From: Bacteroidota bacterium
Lineage (GTDB): Bacteria; Bacteroidota; Bacteroidia; Bacteroidales; B39-G9
DNA length: 35,715 nt
Assembly (NCBI GenBank): GCA_015222055.1
Contig: JADFUR010000077.1
Coordinates: 1 to 35,715, forward strand
Reading direction: 5' to 3'
A program made the position numbers and the translations under genes. Within the stretch, counting starts at the first letter, position 1; each line of letters begins with the position of its first letter. The notes under the pieces were generated by a model. That model searched no databases and was not told the DNA's origin. It worked only from the letters and a program-made list of their open reading frames with translations. This document shows positions 25,475 to 33,633 of this stretch, in pieces.

Positions 25475-27316
25475 ATGCACAAAATGGATAATAAGCAAAA
25501 ATACCATATTACAGATTGGCTTCCTACTTCGATAAAAGAATTAAAACAACTGGAATGGGATTATGTTGATGTAATAATTTTTTCGGGAGATGCTTATGTT
25601 GACCATCCTTCGTTTGGTGCTGCTGTGATTGGACGTATTCTTGAAAGTGAAGGCTTAAGAGTTGCTATTGTGCCACAGCCTAACTGGAAAGACGATTTAA
25701 GGGATTTTAAAAAATTAGGTAAACCCAGATTATTTTTTTCTGTTACATCAGGATCAATGGATTCAATGGTTAACCATTACACTGCAAATCGTCGTTTGCG
25801 TTCAAATGATGCATATACTCCCAGTGGAAAAGCAGGCTTTAGACCTGATTATGCGACAACTGTTTATACTAATATTCTTAAAGAATTATATCCTGAAACT
25901 CCTGTAATAATTGGAGGTTTAGAGGCATCTATGCGCCGTTTAACACATTACGACTATTGGTCGGATAAGCTAATGCCAAGCATATTAATTAACAGCAAAG
26001 CCGATTTATTAGTTTACGGAATGGGGGAAAAACCCATTAAAGAAATTGTTCGATTGTTGCAAAAAGGTGTACCATTTAAAAATTTAAATTCAATACCTCA
26101 GACTGCTTTTTTAATTAATGATGATGATGAAATTAATTTTAATAAAAAATGGGAAAAGATATTTATTAATTCTCACGAAGAATGTTTAACTGATAAATTG
26201 AAATTTGCTAAAAATTTTAAAGTTATTGAAGAACAAGCAAATTCAATTCATGCCAAGGTAATAATTCAAAATTTCGACAATAAATTAATCGTTGTCAATC
26301 CTCAATATCCCAAAATATCTGAAAAAGAAATTGATTCATTTTATAATCTGCCATTTACAAGATTGCCCCATCCTCGATATTATAAAAAAGGAGCAATTCC
26401 TGCTTATGAGATGATTAAATTTTCGATAAATATTCATCGTGGTTGTTTTGGTGGCTGTAGCTTTTGCACAATTTCGGCACATCAAGGGAAATTTATTGTC
26501 AGTCGGTCGGAGAAATCAATTTTGAAGGAATTGGAAGAAGTTATACGAATGCCTGATTTTAAAGGATATATTTCAGATATTGGCGGACCATCGGCAAATA
26601 TGTATAAAATGCAGGGACGTGATTTATCGCTATGTGAAAAATGTAAACGACCATCGTGCATAAACCCGTCAATATGTAAGAATTTAGACACTAGTCATGA
26701 AGCTTTAATAGGTTTATATAAAAAGATAAGCAAGCATCCTGAAATAAAAAAAGCATTTGTAGGAAGCGGCATTCGGTATGATTTGTTATTTGACAAAGAT
26801 CTTGAGATAAAAGGTGATTACTTAAAATATTTAAACGAGCTTGTTGTTAATCATGTTTCGGGCAGACTAAAAGTTGCACCCGAACACACTTCAGATAATG
26901 TTCTGAAAATAATGAGGAAACCAACTTTCTCGCTTTTTATTAAACTGAAAAAATATTTCGATAAAATTAACAAAGACAATAATCTTGCTCAGCAACTAAT
27001 ACCATATTTTATTTCAAGCCATCCGGGCAGTAAAAATGATGATATGGCTGATCTGGCAATAAAAACAAAAAACTTAGACTTTAAACTCGAGCAAGTGCAA
27101 GACTTCACTCCTACACCAATGACGCTTGCAACAGTTATTTATTATTCGGGTTATCATCCATATACATTAGAAAAAACTTTCTCGGCAAAAACAAAAAAAG
27201 ACAAGCTAGATCAACGAAGTTTCTTTTTCTGGTATAAGAAAGAATATAAACAACAAATTAAACAGGTGCTGGAAAAAATTAACCGAAAAGATTTGATTAA
27301 GAGGTTGTTTGAGTAG
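25475..27316 (+). CDS. YgiQ family radical SAM protein
   Basis: The 613-residue protein belongs to the YgiQ (UPF0313) radical SAM family. The N-terminal region (~1-300) has the family's binding-fold features (DVIIFSGDAYVDHPSFGAAV, PVIIGGLEASMRRLTHYDYW). The radical SAM cluster is RGCFGGCSFCTIS (CxxxCxxC, binding a [4Fe-4S] cluster and S-adenosylmethionine) at about residues 326-336. Additional cysteines (CEKCKRPSCINPSIC) may bind a second cluster. The C-terminal part (QDFTPTPMTLATVIYYSGY) is conserved in the family. Start at ATG 25475; a second in-frame ATG three codons later is equally plausible. The reaction catalysed is not known. Transcribed alone. Confidence 0.93.
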   Translation: MHKMDNKQKYHITDWLPTSIKELKQLEWDYVDVIIFSGDAYVDHPSFGAAVIGRILESEGLRVAIVPQPNWKDDLRDFKKLGKPRLFFSVTSGSMDSMVNHYTANRRLRSNDAYTPSGKAGFRPDYATTVYTNILKELYPETPVIIGGLEASMRRLTHYDYWSDKLMPSILINSKADLLVYGMGEKPIKEIVRLLQKGVPFKNLNSIPQTAFLINDDDEINFNKKWEKIFINSHEECLTDKLKFAKNFKVIEEQANSIHAKVIIQNFDNKLIVVNPQYPKISEKEIDSFYNLPFTRLPHPRYYKKGAIPAYEMIKFSINIHRGCFGGCSFCTISAHQGKFIVSRSEKSILKELEEVIRMPDFKGYISDIGGPSANMYKMQGRDLSLCEKCKRPSCINPSICKNLDTSHEALIGLYKKISKHPEIKKAFVGSGIRYDLLFDKDLEIKGDYLKYLNELVVNHVSGRLKVAPEHTSDNVLKIMRKPTFSLFIKLKKYFDKINKDNNLAQQLIPYFISSHPGSKNDDMADLAIKTKNLDFKLEQVQDFTPTPMTLATVIYYSGYHPYTLEKTFSAKTKKDKLDQRSFFFWYKKEYKQQIKQVLEKINRKDLIKRLFE

Positions 27317-27340
27317 TTGGGGTTGTTAATATAAATTTAA

Positions 27341-27441
27341 CATATAAATAAAAAACCTTGTTGTTTATGCGCATTTAAATCTGCGTATTGTTTACCACAT
27401 CCAAATTTATTTATTATATGAGACGCATGATTATGCGTCTC
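27341..27441. repeat. RAYT-associated repeat, copy 1
   Basis: Shares with copy 2 (27604-27708) the order CATATAAATA, a GCATTTAAATCTGCGTA segment, ACCACATCCAAATTTAT and a terminal palindrome. The palindrome here is GAGACGCAT-GATT-ATGCGTCTC (27420-27441). Confidence 0.85.
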
Positions 27442-27603
27442 TTTCGTTATTGATATTATTGTGTTTTCTATTTCAAGTTTCTTTATCTTGCTCATATTTA
27501 ATATTTTCCAAAGTGGTCAAATTCTACCACTTTAAATTTTTTATCCAAAAACAATCAATTTTTAGAACAATTAATGAAGGTGTAAAAAAAATATTATTTA
27601 TGG

Positions 27604-27708
27604 CATATAAATAGAAAACGTGGTTGTCCTACGCATTTAAATCTGCGTATGTTACCACATCCAAATTTATTATATGACCTGTAGAGACGCATAATCATGC
27701 GTCTCTAC
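27604..27708. repeat. RAYT-associated repeat, copy 2
   Basis: Direct copy of 27341-27441, ending in the longer palindrome GTAGAGACGCAT-AATC-ATGCGTCTCTAC (27681-27708). Its loop AATC is the reverse complement of the GATT loop in copy 1. The palindrome lies inside the RAYT remnant. Confidence 0.85.
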
Positions 27709-27816
27709 CATGTTATTGCATCCATCACCAGGTTTATTTATAATAATTATCCCATGAATATGATTAGGCATAATCACAAATTTGGATAATTCAACAAATG
27801 GAAAATATTCAGGAAA
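27670..27816 (-). pseudogene. RAYT (REP-associated tyrosine transposase, IS200-like) remnant
   Basis: The minus strand reads EYFPFVELSKFVIMPNHIHG followed by IIIINKPGDG, which carries the HUH (HIH) motif and flanks typical of TnpA-REP/RAYT proteins. It ends after the segment encoded by the palindrome (VETHDYASLQVI, then stop at 27670). A stop codon lies just upstream (27817-27819) and the catalytic-tyrosine half is missing, so this is a fragment of about 49 codons. RAYTs mobilise short palindromes of the kind seen here, which suggests that these repeats were once its substrates. Confidence 0.75.
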
Positions 27817-28172
27817 TTATTTAAAAAATATTAATGAAATCTAAATTCGTTAAAAAAAAATATTAAAATTACATAGTTGCTGAAATTGTTTTCATAACAA
27901 ACAATCCGCTGTCTTTGGTTTTCAACATCGAATATAAAAGCTCGAATCGGCAAAGACATCCTAGTTAATTAAGTCTAATATATTCTAAAAACAAATTGAT
28001 AGATATTAATCTATAAGAAATGATATTCCCAAAAATAAAAAAGGAGGGTGAAATACAAGATTAAAAAAGCTAAAAATGTAAAATAGTCTTCTCAAATATA
28101 TAAATATTAAACAACAAGCAGGTAAAATTTGATTCTTACATGGTTGGTTTATAGGAATGCTGATTCTAGGTA

Positions 28173-28192
28173 CAATCGTGCGGCAGCGGGGA
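28173..28192 (+). repeat. Cassette-boundary motif, copy 1
   Basis: CAATCGTGCGGCAGCGGGGA, followed 6 bp later by CTTAGCAG. It matches 18 of 20 positions of the reverse complement of 29335-29354, and its core recurs at 30146. It lies just beyond the 3' end of the DUF2971 gene. Confidence 0.7.
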
Positions 28193-28216
28193 GTTTGCTT
28201 AGCAGTAATTTTTTAT

Positions 28217-28260
28217 TTTTTAATAAAAAGGCGTAGTCAAAGACTACACCTAGCGAGGGG
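28217..28260 (-). terminator. Hairpin terminator of the DUF2971 gene
   Basis: The minus strand forms GTAGTC-TTT-GACTAC (28247-28233), extended by GCC and followed by TTTTTATT, a good intrinsic terminator directly after the DUF2971 stop codon. The sequence GCGTAGTC ... TAGCG is shared with the hairpin downstream of the SecB-like gene (33874-33892). Confidence 0.75.
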
Positions 28261-28262
28261 CT

Positions 28263-29177
28263 TTATTTTTTGTTTTGGAATTTATTAACTATTTTCATCC
28301 ATTCCCTGTAATCTCTAGGTTTAAAGGAATCGTCCTTCCATTTCATTTCAATTATTGGTAAATCATGCTTTGCATATTCAAGTAATTCCTCTTTTTGTTT
28401 TTCATTTGCAAAGCTAGAAACAAAAATGGCTTCTATACATCCTGAAATTTTAAGCTTATTTGGTTTATCAAAAATCAATTCATCTCTAACTTTTTCTATG
28501 GAACAGTTTTTTTTATCATAAAGAGTACCTATTCTATACTCATCTTCTCCTTTGTAATCCTGATGTTTATAAAAAAATGATTTTTTTACTCTTTTTTCTA
28601 TTTCATCTTTGTATTTTTCTTTTCCTACTCTTTCTAAATAGTCAACTTGAATATCCCCCATTTTTTTTCTTGACAATTCGTCAAAAGATAAATATTTTAA
28701 GTCGTCTTCTATTAGTTTTAACTTTTCACTATTTAACGCTAAAATCTTTTTTTTAGATAAGGCTATACAAACACCTTTATATTTATCTGCATATTGATCC
28801 CACATTCTGAGCTTTGTAAATCCAAACAGTTCTTCATTTCCTTTAAATTCACAAGTGCAGTATTCAATTCCAGAATCATCTTCTTTAGAATTTTTACAAA
28901 AACATATTTGATAAAACTGCTTTTCCAGATTAGAAATAAAATCATTTACTTCGTTGGCATCTATATTATTTTTTTTTGTTCTTGATTTTAGGGATTTATT
29001 AGAAGAATATTCTATTACTCTTCTATGATTACAACTCTCAATTGGGTCAGTAGATTTTTTAGATTCGCTAAATTTTAGCTCTTTATTATAAAGAATAAAA
29101 TTTATAGCCGTAGAAGCCTTTGTGTAATGATAAATAATATCATCATTATAAAATTTTTTAAAAAAATCAATACTCAT
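28263..29177 (-). CDS. DUF2971 family protein
   Basis: The 304-residue soluble protein matches the DUF2971 pattern: an opening IIYHYTKASTAINFILYN, then ELKFSESKKSTDPIES, QICFCKNSKEDDSGIEYC, the conserved LRMWDQYADKYKGVCIAL (M-W-x-x-Y-A-x-x-x-x-G), and SFFYKHQDYKGEDEYRIG (K-x-x-x-Y-x-x-E-x-E-x-R). DUF2971 proteins occur often in defence islands and mobile regions, and a nucleotide- or NAD-related toxin role has been suggested, but the function is not settled. No partner gene is adjacent; the gene is bracketed by inverted cassette motifs (28173 and 29335), so it looks like a one-gene unit. The start ATG at 29177 is supported by the conserved N-terminal motif shortly after it. Confidence 0.85.
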   Translation of the reverse strand: MSIDFFKKFYNDDIIYHYTKASTAINFILYNKELKFSESKKSTDPIESCNHRRVIEYSSNKSLKSRTKKNNIDANEVNDFISNLEKQFYQICFCKNSKEDDSGIEYCTCEFKGNEELFGFTKLRMWDQYADKYKGVCIALSKKKILALNSEKLKLIEDDLKYLSFDELSRKKMGDIQVDYLERVGKEKYKDEIEKRVKKSFFYKHQDYKGEDEYRIGTLYDKKNCSIEKVRDELIFDKPNKLKISGCIEAIFVSSFANEKQKEELLEYAKHDLPIIEMKWKDDSFKPRDYREWMKIVNKFQNKK

Positions 29178-29334
29178 ACTTTCAATTTTTCAGTTTATAC
29201 ATTTAGCTTTATACTTATTAAAATCTTTTTCTTTCATGTCGCATATATAGATATATATTTAAAAATTAAAAAAATAAGATATTAATTTCATTGCTAAGTG
29301 AAGTTTACAAGAGTTTAATTATTCTTTTTGTTTT

Positions 29335-29354
29335 CCCCCGCTACCGCACGATTG
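29335..29354 (-). repeat. Cassette-boundary motif, copy 2 (inverted)
   Basis: On the minus strand this reads CAATCGTGCGGTAGCGGGGG, an 18/20 match to copy 1 in inverse orientation. A CTTAGCA motif also follows it downstream on the same strand (near 29290). It separates the DUF2971 and GNAT genes. Confidence 0.7.
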
Positions 29355-29370
29355 CTTTTGTGGTTAGTAT

Positions 29371-30108
29371 TTAAATTTTCCCTATCTCATTAATAATTAA
29401 AAAATTTACTTGGGCATGTCTTTTATTGTCAAAATTTTTCATAATCCTTTTCTCATATATTTTATTTCCTTTCTTAAAACAAACTGTCCATTCACTTTCG
29501 GCTGGATGAATTAATGGCAATGTCAATTTATCAGATTCTTTTTCTCTTTCGATTTTCCATCTCCATTTTGGTGTCATTTTGCAGCTTTCAACAATGTGGT
29601 CAGCTTCGTCCCATAATTCAATTATCTCATTAAGATTATCATCAGAAGATTCATTAAAATAATCAAGATGCGGTACTATAATTTTATATAAATAAATCCT
29701 TGAATCGTTTATTACTCCTTTAGGAAAACTTTTAAATCCAATTTTTTTCCAAAAAATCTCAGATGATTTAGGGTCACAATACAATTGAACTACTTGTACG
29801 CCTTGTTTAATAAAATAGTCAGAGCATAATTTTATTAAATTCCCCCCAATTCCTTTTTTTCTTTCTGATGGCTTGACTTCTGCAATTCCTATGTCAACAA
29901 TTTTATCTGAAATATAGAAAGTTAAGAATCCAATTGCTTTATTGTCATCATCTGATAATAAAAAGGCATTTCCTTTTTTAAATGCGGGTTCAATTGTATT
30001 CCATTGACAAAAAAATCCTTTGTTTGATTGTCTATCCTCATATTCTAACCATTCTCTAATTTCATTCAATTGAATAAATGATGGGGTACTTGTTATATCA
30101 AGATTCAT
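29371..30108 (-). CDS. GNAT acetyltransferase with an extra C-terminal domain
   Basis: The 245-residue protein has a GNAT domain in its first ~145 residues: AIGFLTFYISDKIVDIGIAEV (beta4), RKKGIGGNLIKLC (acetyl-CoA loop at 83-95), and VVQLYCDPKSSEIFWKKIGF (motif B). The remaining ~95 residues (LDYFNESSDDNLNEIIELWD ... CFKKGNKIYEKRIMKNFDN) form a separate region I do not recognise. The long form is unlike short GNAT toxins (about 160-180 residues, next to an RHH antitoxin), and no antitoxin gene is adjacent. It lies between two cassette-boundary motifs pointing away from each other. The substrate is unknown; a small molecule or tRNA-linked amino acid are both conceivable. Confidence 0.8.
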   Translation of the reverse strand: MNLDITSTPSFIQLNEIREWLEYEDRQSNKGFFCQWNTIEPAFKKGNAFLLSDDDNKAIGFLTFYISDKIVDIGIAEVKPSERKKGIGGNLIKLCSDYFIKQGVQVVQLYCDPKSSEIFWKKIGFKSFPKGVINDSRIYLYKIIVPHLDYFNESSDDNLNEIIELWDEADHIVESCKMTPKWRWKIEREKESDKLTLPLIHPAESEWTVCFKKGNKIYEKRIMKNFDNKRHAQVNFLIINEIGKI

Positions 30109-30145
30109 CGTAAAAAATTTTTATATTAACGGATTATGGTATGGT

Positions 30146-30166
30146 TTCGTGCGGTAGCGGTGGTGA
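30146..30166 (+). repeat. Cassette-boundary motif, copy 3
   Basis: TTCGTGCGGTAGCGGTGGTGA, sharing the TCGTGCGG[TC]AGCGG core with copies 1 and 2. It is preceded by TAACGGATTATGG and followed by a 75-bp spacer before the AbiTii-type gene's stop. Confidence 0.65.
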
Positions 30167-30248
30167 TTTTCTATCAAGTTACACCGAACTGGGGCTACGT
30201 GTCATTAATTTACTACCGTAAGGCAATTATCTATGAATTCATGTTAGT

Positions 30249-31175
30249 CTACATTCCATAATATTGTTTCAATAATTCTGCTAATATTGAGCCAGCTACT
30301 CCAATCCCTACTTGCCAAGTTCCATTCAGAGCCTTATTTGTCATTTTTTGAATCCAATTATTAACTTTTGGTCCAAATAACTTTTTTTCAAAGTCAGGTT
30401 GTTCCTCAATTATTTTCTTCAGTTCGTTTATTTCCTCCTCTTGAACAAAATTTTCTTGAAGAGCTTTTCTCAAATTATCAAAATTTGACTTCTCAATGTG
30501 AACATTGTTACTAATCGAACTACCGTTGCCAGTATTAATCACATTACCATAACCTTTATTTATTATTGTTTGTTTCATGATGTTATTTATTATTTCATTT
30601 GCATGTGACTTTTTTTTAATTAATTCTTGAAGATCAATTTCAACTCCAAATTCTTCTTCTAACTTCAATAATAAATCAAGAGTTTTATTCTTTACCTCTG
30701 AAATTGCCTTTAGTATTACACCCAAGTCAACTTGTTTCTGGGCAAAATAAACGGATATGTGATCATTACCCATTTTCTTATAATTGTCAGTCAAAAAGCA
30801 ATAATTCTCTGGGGGAATAGCAGATGCAAGAGGATTATTGTTTTCTTCAATATATCTTTCTAATACAGAAATAGGTTGGTTAAATTTAATTTTTTCTACA
30901 GATTCTCTTATATTATCAGGAAGACCAGCTGTTGCTATAATTTGATTTCTCAAGTCCAAGTTTCTATGCATTATATTTCCAACCAATACACAACTAGTAA
31001 CTCTATAACTTGGAATTTCATCAACAGACTTATATCCAGACAATTCTTTGTCAACCCAATTATACAATGGTTTATTCTTCAATCTTGATGCTAATACTTT
31101 AACCTTAAGTAATGAGACTGTTAACGGAATAGTATTGTCTATTAATTGGTCAATTATGTCTGTTAGAATATTCAT
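30249..31175 (-). CDS. AbiTii-domain protein (abortive-infection type)
   Basis: The 308-residue protein has the AbiTii domain at its N-terminus (DIIDQLIDNTIPLTVSLLKV ... YNWVDKELSGYKS with W40 and the E-L-x-G-Y motif at 44-48, then IPSYRV). The middle ends in a Gly/Asn/Ser-rich linker (NVINTGNGSSISNNVHIEKS). The conserved C-terminus includes LFGPKVNNWIQKMTNKALNG and ELLKQYYGM. AbiTii is a toxin-type domain found in phage-defence contexts, often fused or paired with other genes. Here it follows the DUF3883 gene by 58 bp on the same strand with no repeat between them, so the two likely form one transcriptional and functional unit. Mechanism is not established. Confidence 0.85.
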   Translation of the reverse strand: MNILTDIIDQLIDNTIPLTVSLLKVKVLASRLKNKPLYNWVDKELSGYKSVDEIPSYRVTSCVLVGNIMHRNLDLRNQIIATAGLPDNIRESVEKIKFNQPISVLERYIEENNNPLASAIPPENYCFLTDNYKKMGNDHISVYFAQKQVDLGVILKAISEVKNKTLDLLLKLEEEFGVEIDLQELIKKKSHANEIINNIMKQTIINKGYGNVINTGNGSSISNNVHIEKSNFDNLRKALQENFVQEEEINELKKIIEEQPDFEKKLFGPKVNNWIQKMTNKALNGTWQVGIGVAGSILAELLKQYYGM

Positions 31176-31233
31176 TTTAGTATGTTATTTATTTTCATTA
31201 CCCCTAAACGTTTTGTATGCTGGATTTTATTCA

Positions 31234-33018
31234 TTATTTGACATTTATTTCTACTCTGTAATTTATTGGCTGTAATTTCAACTTGCTTTTATACTTTTTA
31301 AAAGGCTCTTCAATCCTCCAAATTTTTGGTCTTGTTGTATTAGCCTCAAAAACTACATAAATAAAATAATTATCAAGATTTTCAGACTTTTCTTTTTCAT
31401 TCTCAGTTATAATGAAATTTGCATTGCCTTTTTGTCTTTGTGTAGCTTTAACTTCTATATATTTAATTTTACCATCAATATCCAATGATTGAATATCATA
31501 CCCTAATCTATCATCGTTTCGTGATGAATGAATTAATTTTTCAATTGGAAATCCCATTTGCTTAAAAAATTCCTTTTCAATATTGAACACAATATTTTCA
31601 CCTCGTTTTCCTAATCGATTATTTCTATCTGCTTTTTCTTTATAATTAGGCTTGGCTTCACCTTTGCCTTTTATTCCATTGTCTTTTGAAATTTCATCAA
31701 TTGATAAATCAATTATCTCAGGTTTAACTTTCTCGATTGCAGGTAAAGCACCTTGACTTTGTTCCTGCTCGTCATTTGAAGGTGGACGACCAAAAGTTGT
31801 GTACAGAAAACTGTTAAACTCAAAATTAGTCCATTTCACCATTAATTCATCCGATTCTTTAAATAATAATAGTACTTTCTGTTTATCAAGTATCCTTTTA
31901 CCATTTGGGTTAAGCCCTAATTCACTAATAAAAAAATCAATATGTCTATGTGAGTACAAATTAAGATATTCAGAAGGGTAATAAGTGCCTAATACCTTGT
32001 ATTTAAACAAATCCGCAAGTCTATTTGAATGAATGGCATTTTCATCCTTTGTTCTTCCTGCTTTTATGAGCTTAATTATTTCACTTTTTACATTTGATAA
32101 TGCTTCATATTCATTAGCTACTTGTCCAAGTTTTTTTGTAAATCGGTATTTAGATTCGCTTCCTTCACCTTTTTTTCCATAATAAACTACAAAGACTTCT
32201 GCGGTTGAACCTCGCATATTACCAATCTTATCCAACTGGCGTTCTATTCTATAACAAAATGAAGTATGTGAACCTTTGCCTTCTATATAATCATCAAGAG
32301 TTAATTCTTTTATTCTATTAATGGTAAAATCTTGGACAAAAGCTTGTTGCAATAATCCGAAATCAACAAAATGTCGCGAATCAAGTTGTTTTTGTATATC
32401 AAACTTCTCAATACTATGTTTAAGTTCTTTTGATTTTATTAAAGCTCTTTTTGAAACACTTGGATCCCTGCCAAAATATTTAGATGAGAAACTATTCTTT
32501 TTAGTTTTTGGTATTGGTTTGTCAATTATTTCAGAATCCATCTCATTCGATGAACACATTTCCTCTTGCATTTGAAATAACTCTTCTTCAGAATCCTTAC
32601 TAATTAATCTATCAGAAAAGCGTGCAACAAATTTATCCAATTGATTAAAATCCAATAATTTTTTTGACTGACCATATTCTTTAAAGTCAGGCCATACATA
32701 AGTCATTTCCTCAATATCAATCGGTTTGTCATAAACTAAAATCGAACTTGAATCAAATTGAAGATACTTTCCTCGTTCATCATTATCTTTTCCAAGTAAA
32801 TTTCCAGACCCAATAATTTTGGTTTTAAATTTGAATAAAATCATTGTATTCTTTGGTTCAGAGATACCAGATTTCTCATAATAATAACGTCCTTTTTCAA
32901 TTACCGGCAAATCTTTCAGTAGATAATCAAATTGTATTGATTTTAAATCTCTTTTGCCATCTTCAAATTCATCTTCAGACATTGGAAGAATTTGAATTTT
33001 ATTAATAGATTCTCTCAT
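31234..33018 (-). CDS. Three-part restriction-like protein with C-terminal DUF3883 nuclease-type domain
   Basis: I take the ATG at 33018 (MRESINKIQILPMSEDEFED, 594 residues); the frame opens further upstream with a TTG at 33066, but those 16 codons lie in repeat sequence. Residues ~1-135 form a beta-rich N-terminal domain (NTMILFKFKTKIIGSGNLLG; YLQFDSSSILVYDKP) that looks like a PUA/EVE-type reader. Residues ~235-400 match the N-terminal module of McrB-like enzymes (LDDYIEGKGSHTSF ... YYPSEYLNLYSHRHIDFFI). Residues ~475-594 are DUF3883 with a PD-(D/E)xK-like site (GYDIQSLD ... YIEVKAT; D508, E522, K524). A modified-DNA reader plus nuclease is a reasonable inference. No helicase or methylase is present; the AbiTii gene follows. 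Confidence 0.72.
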   Translation of the reverse strand: MRESINKIQILPMSEDEFEDGKRDLKSIQFDYLLKDLPVIEKGRYYYEKSGISEPKNTMILFKFKTKIIGSGNLLGKDNDERGKYLQFDSSSILVYDKPIDIEEMTYVWPDFKEYGQSKKLLDFNQLDKFVARFSDRLISKDSEEELFQMQEEMCSSNEMDSEIIDKPIPKTKKNSFSSKYFGRDPSVSKRALIKSKELKHSIEKFDIQKQLDSRHFVDFGLLQQAFVQDFTINRIKELTLDDYIEGKGSHTSFCYRIERQLDKIGNMRGSTAEVFVVYYGKKGEGSESKYRFTKKLGQVANEYEALSNVKSEIIKLIKAGRTKDENAIHSNRLADLFKYKVLGTYYPSEYLNLYSHRHIDFFISELGLNPNGKRILDKQKVLLLFKESDELMVKWTNFEFNSFLYTTFGRPPSNDEQEQSQGALPAIEKVKPEIIDLSIDEISKDNGIKGKGEAKPNYKEKADRNNRLGKRGENIVFNIEKEFFKQMGFPIEKLIHSSRNDDRLGYDIQSLDIDGKIKYIEVKATQRQKGNANFIITENEKEKSENLDNYFIYVVFEANTTRPKIWRIEEPFKKYKSKLKLQPINYRVEINVK

Positions 33019-33047
33019 AATACAATTTTTTTCAGGCTTGTTGCTAA

Positions 33048-33328
33048 TAATTAAATCCCCACCCAATTCCTTTCATTTCATTATAGTAATATTTGTTTTT
33101 GTCTAAAAATTAGAGGCAAAAACTTTAAAGCTGTAAGAAAAATTGGTTTTTTGTTATACCAAGTGTAGCAAAAAAGGCATTGTTTTAAATACAGTTTTTT
33201 GTTATTGTTGTAAATTTACAAAATTTGTATGAGATGAAAAATCTTTTTTTGGTTTTGTTTTTAAGAAGTTGAGTTCATAAAAAGCGTAGTTGGAGAGTAA
33301 TCTTAGCAGTGGATATTTTTTTCCGTCT
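33048..33328. repeat. Accessory-island spacer repeat, copy 1
   Basis: It begins near TTAAATCCCCACCCAATTCC and continues ATTATAGTAATATTTGTTTT, TTGTTATACCAAGTGTAGC, TTGTAAATTTACAAAATTTG, TTTTTAAGAAG and GGAGAGTAATCTTAGCAG, ending near TTTTTTCCGTC. Copies 2 (33634-33940) and 3 (35550-35715) share the core. It lies upstream of the DUF3883 gene and its far end is embedded in the Bro-N gene. Confidence 0.85.
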
Positions 33329-33549
33329 GAGGCTTTTAATTTCAGTTGTACGATAATTTCGTACAACTGGTTAAACCCTTCTTTTGATAATTTTCGTTTT
33401 AAATCACTCCAGTACCTACGTGGATTATTACTTTCTGTTAAAGTCTCAATTATGTCAATTACTGAAAAATACCATTTCTCAGATTCATTATCCCAATGAA
33501 CTCTTATTTTTTTTGATTCAAATAATTTTATTGAATTCTCTTTTGTCAT
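33202..33549 (-). pseudogene. Truncated Bro-N domain protein
   Basis: The frame opens at ATG 33549 (MTKENSIKLFESKKIRVHWD; a TTG eight codons earlier is less likely). The first ~75 residues match the N-terminal Bro-N type domain found in phage antirepressor-like and Bacteroidota accessory proteins (WYFSVIDIIETLTESNNPRR, YWSDLKRKLSKEGF, EIIVQLKLKASDGKKY). Full-length relatives run to about 250-290 residues, continuing after the DGK motif. Here the sequence passes at DGK straight into spacer repeat copy 1, and the last ~40 codons (YPLLRLLSNYAFYEL ...) are translated repeat. The DNA-binding-like N-terminus survives but the rest is lost, so I treat it as a fragment. Confidence 0.7.
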
Positions 33550-33633
33550 AATTTTATTACTATTCAAATTCAAAAATAATCATTTTTTTTAATCTTTTTT
33601 TTTTCGACAACGGATTTTTACAATAAATTTCAA

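Larger units (their letters stand above)
27317..28262. other. Gene-poor boundary region between backbone and accessory island
   Basis: This 946-bp stretch holds two copies of a repeat (27341-27441 and 27604-27708), a RAYT transposase remnant (27670-27816), a small inverted repeat AAAGTGG/CCACTTT near 27515, the 28173-28192 cassette-type motif and the hairpin at 28233-28247. A 42-codon minus frame at 27831-27959 (MSLPIRAFIFDV...) has no recognisable features and is not called. The region marks the switch from conserved genes to accessory ones. Confidence 0.75.

Noticed and set aside
27831-27959. 42-codon minus-strand frame next to the RAYT remnant
   Set aside because: No recognisable motif, not clearly part of the transposase, and ends in a T-rich low-complexity stretch. 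It could be a separate fragment, but there is no support for a gene.
29371-30108. GNAT toxin of a TacT/AtaT-type TA pair
   Set aside because: The protein is too long, has an extra C-terminal domain, and has no ribbon-helix-helix antitoxin gene beside it.
33018-33066. Upstream TTG start of the DUF3883 gene
   Set aside because: The 16 extra codons overlap spacer repeat copy 1, and an ATG is present at 33018 directly before the conserved region.
33048-33328. Classical integron attC site
   Set aside because: I could not find clear GTTRRRY / RYYYAAC core sites with matching arms, and no integrase gene is in the window, so I describe the array only as cassette-like.
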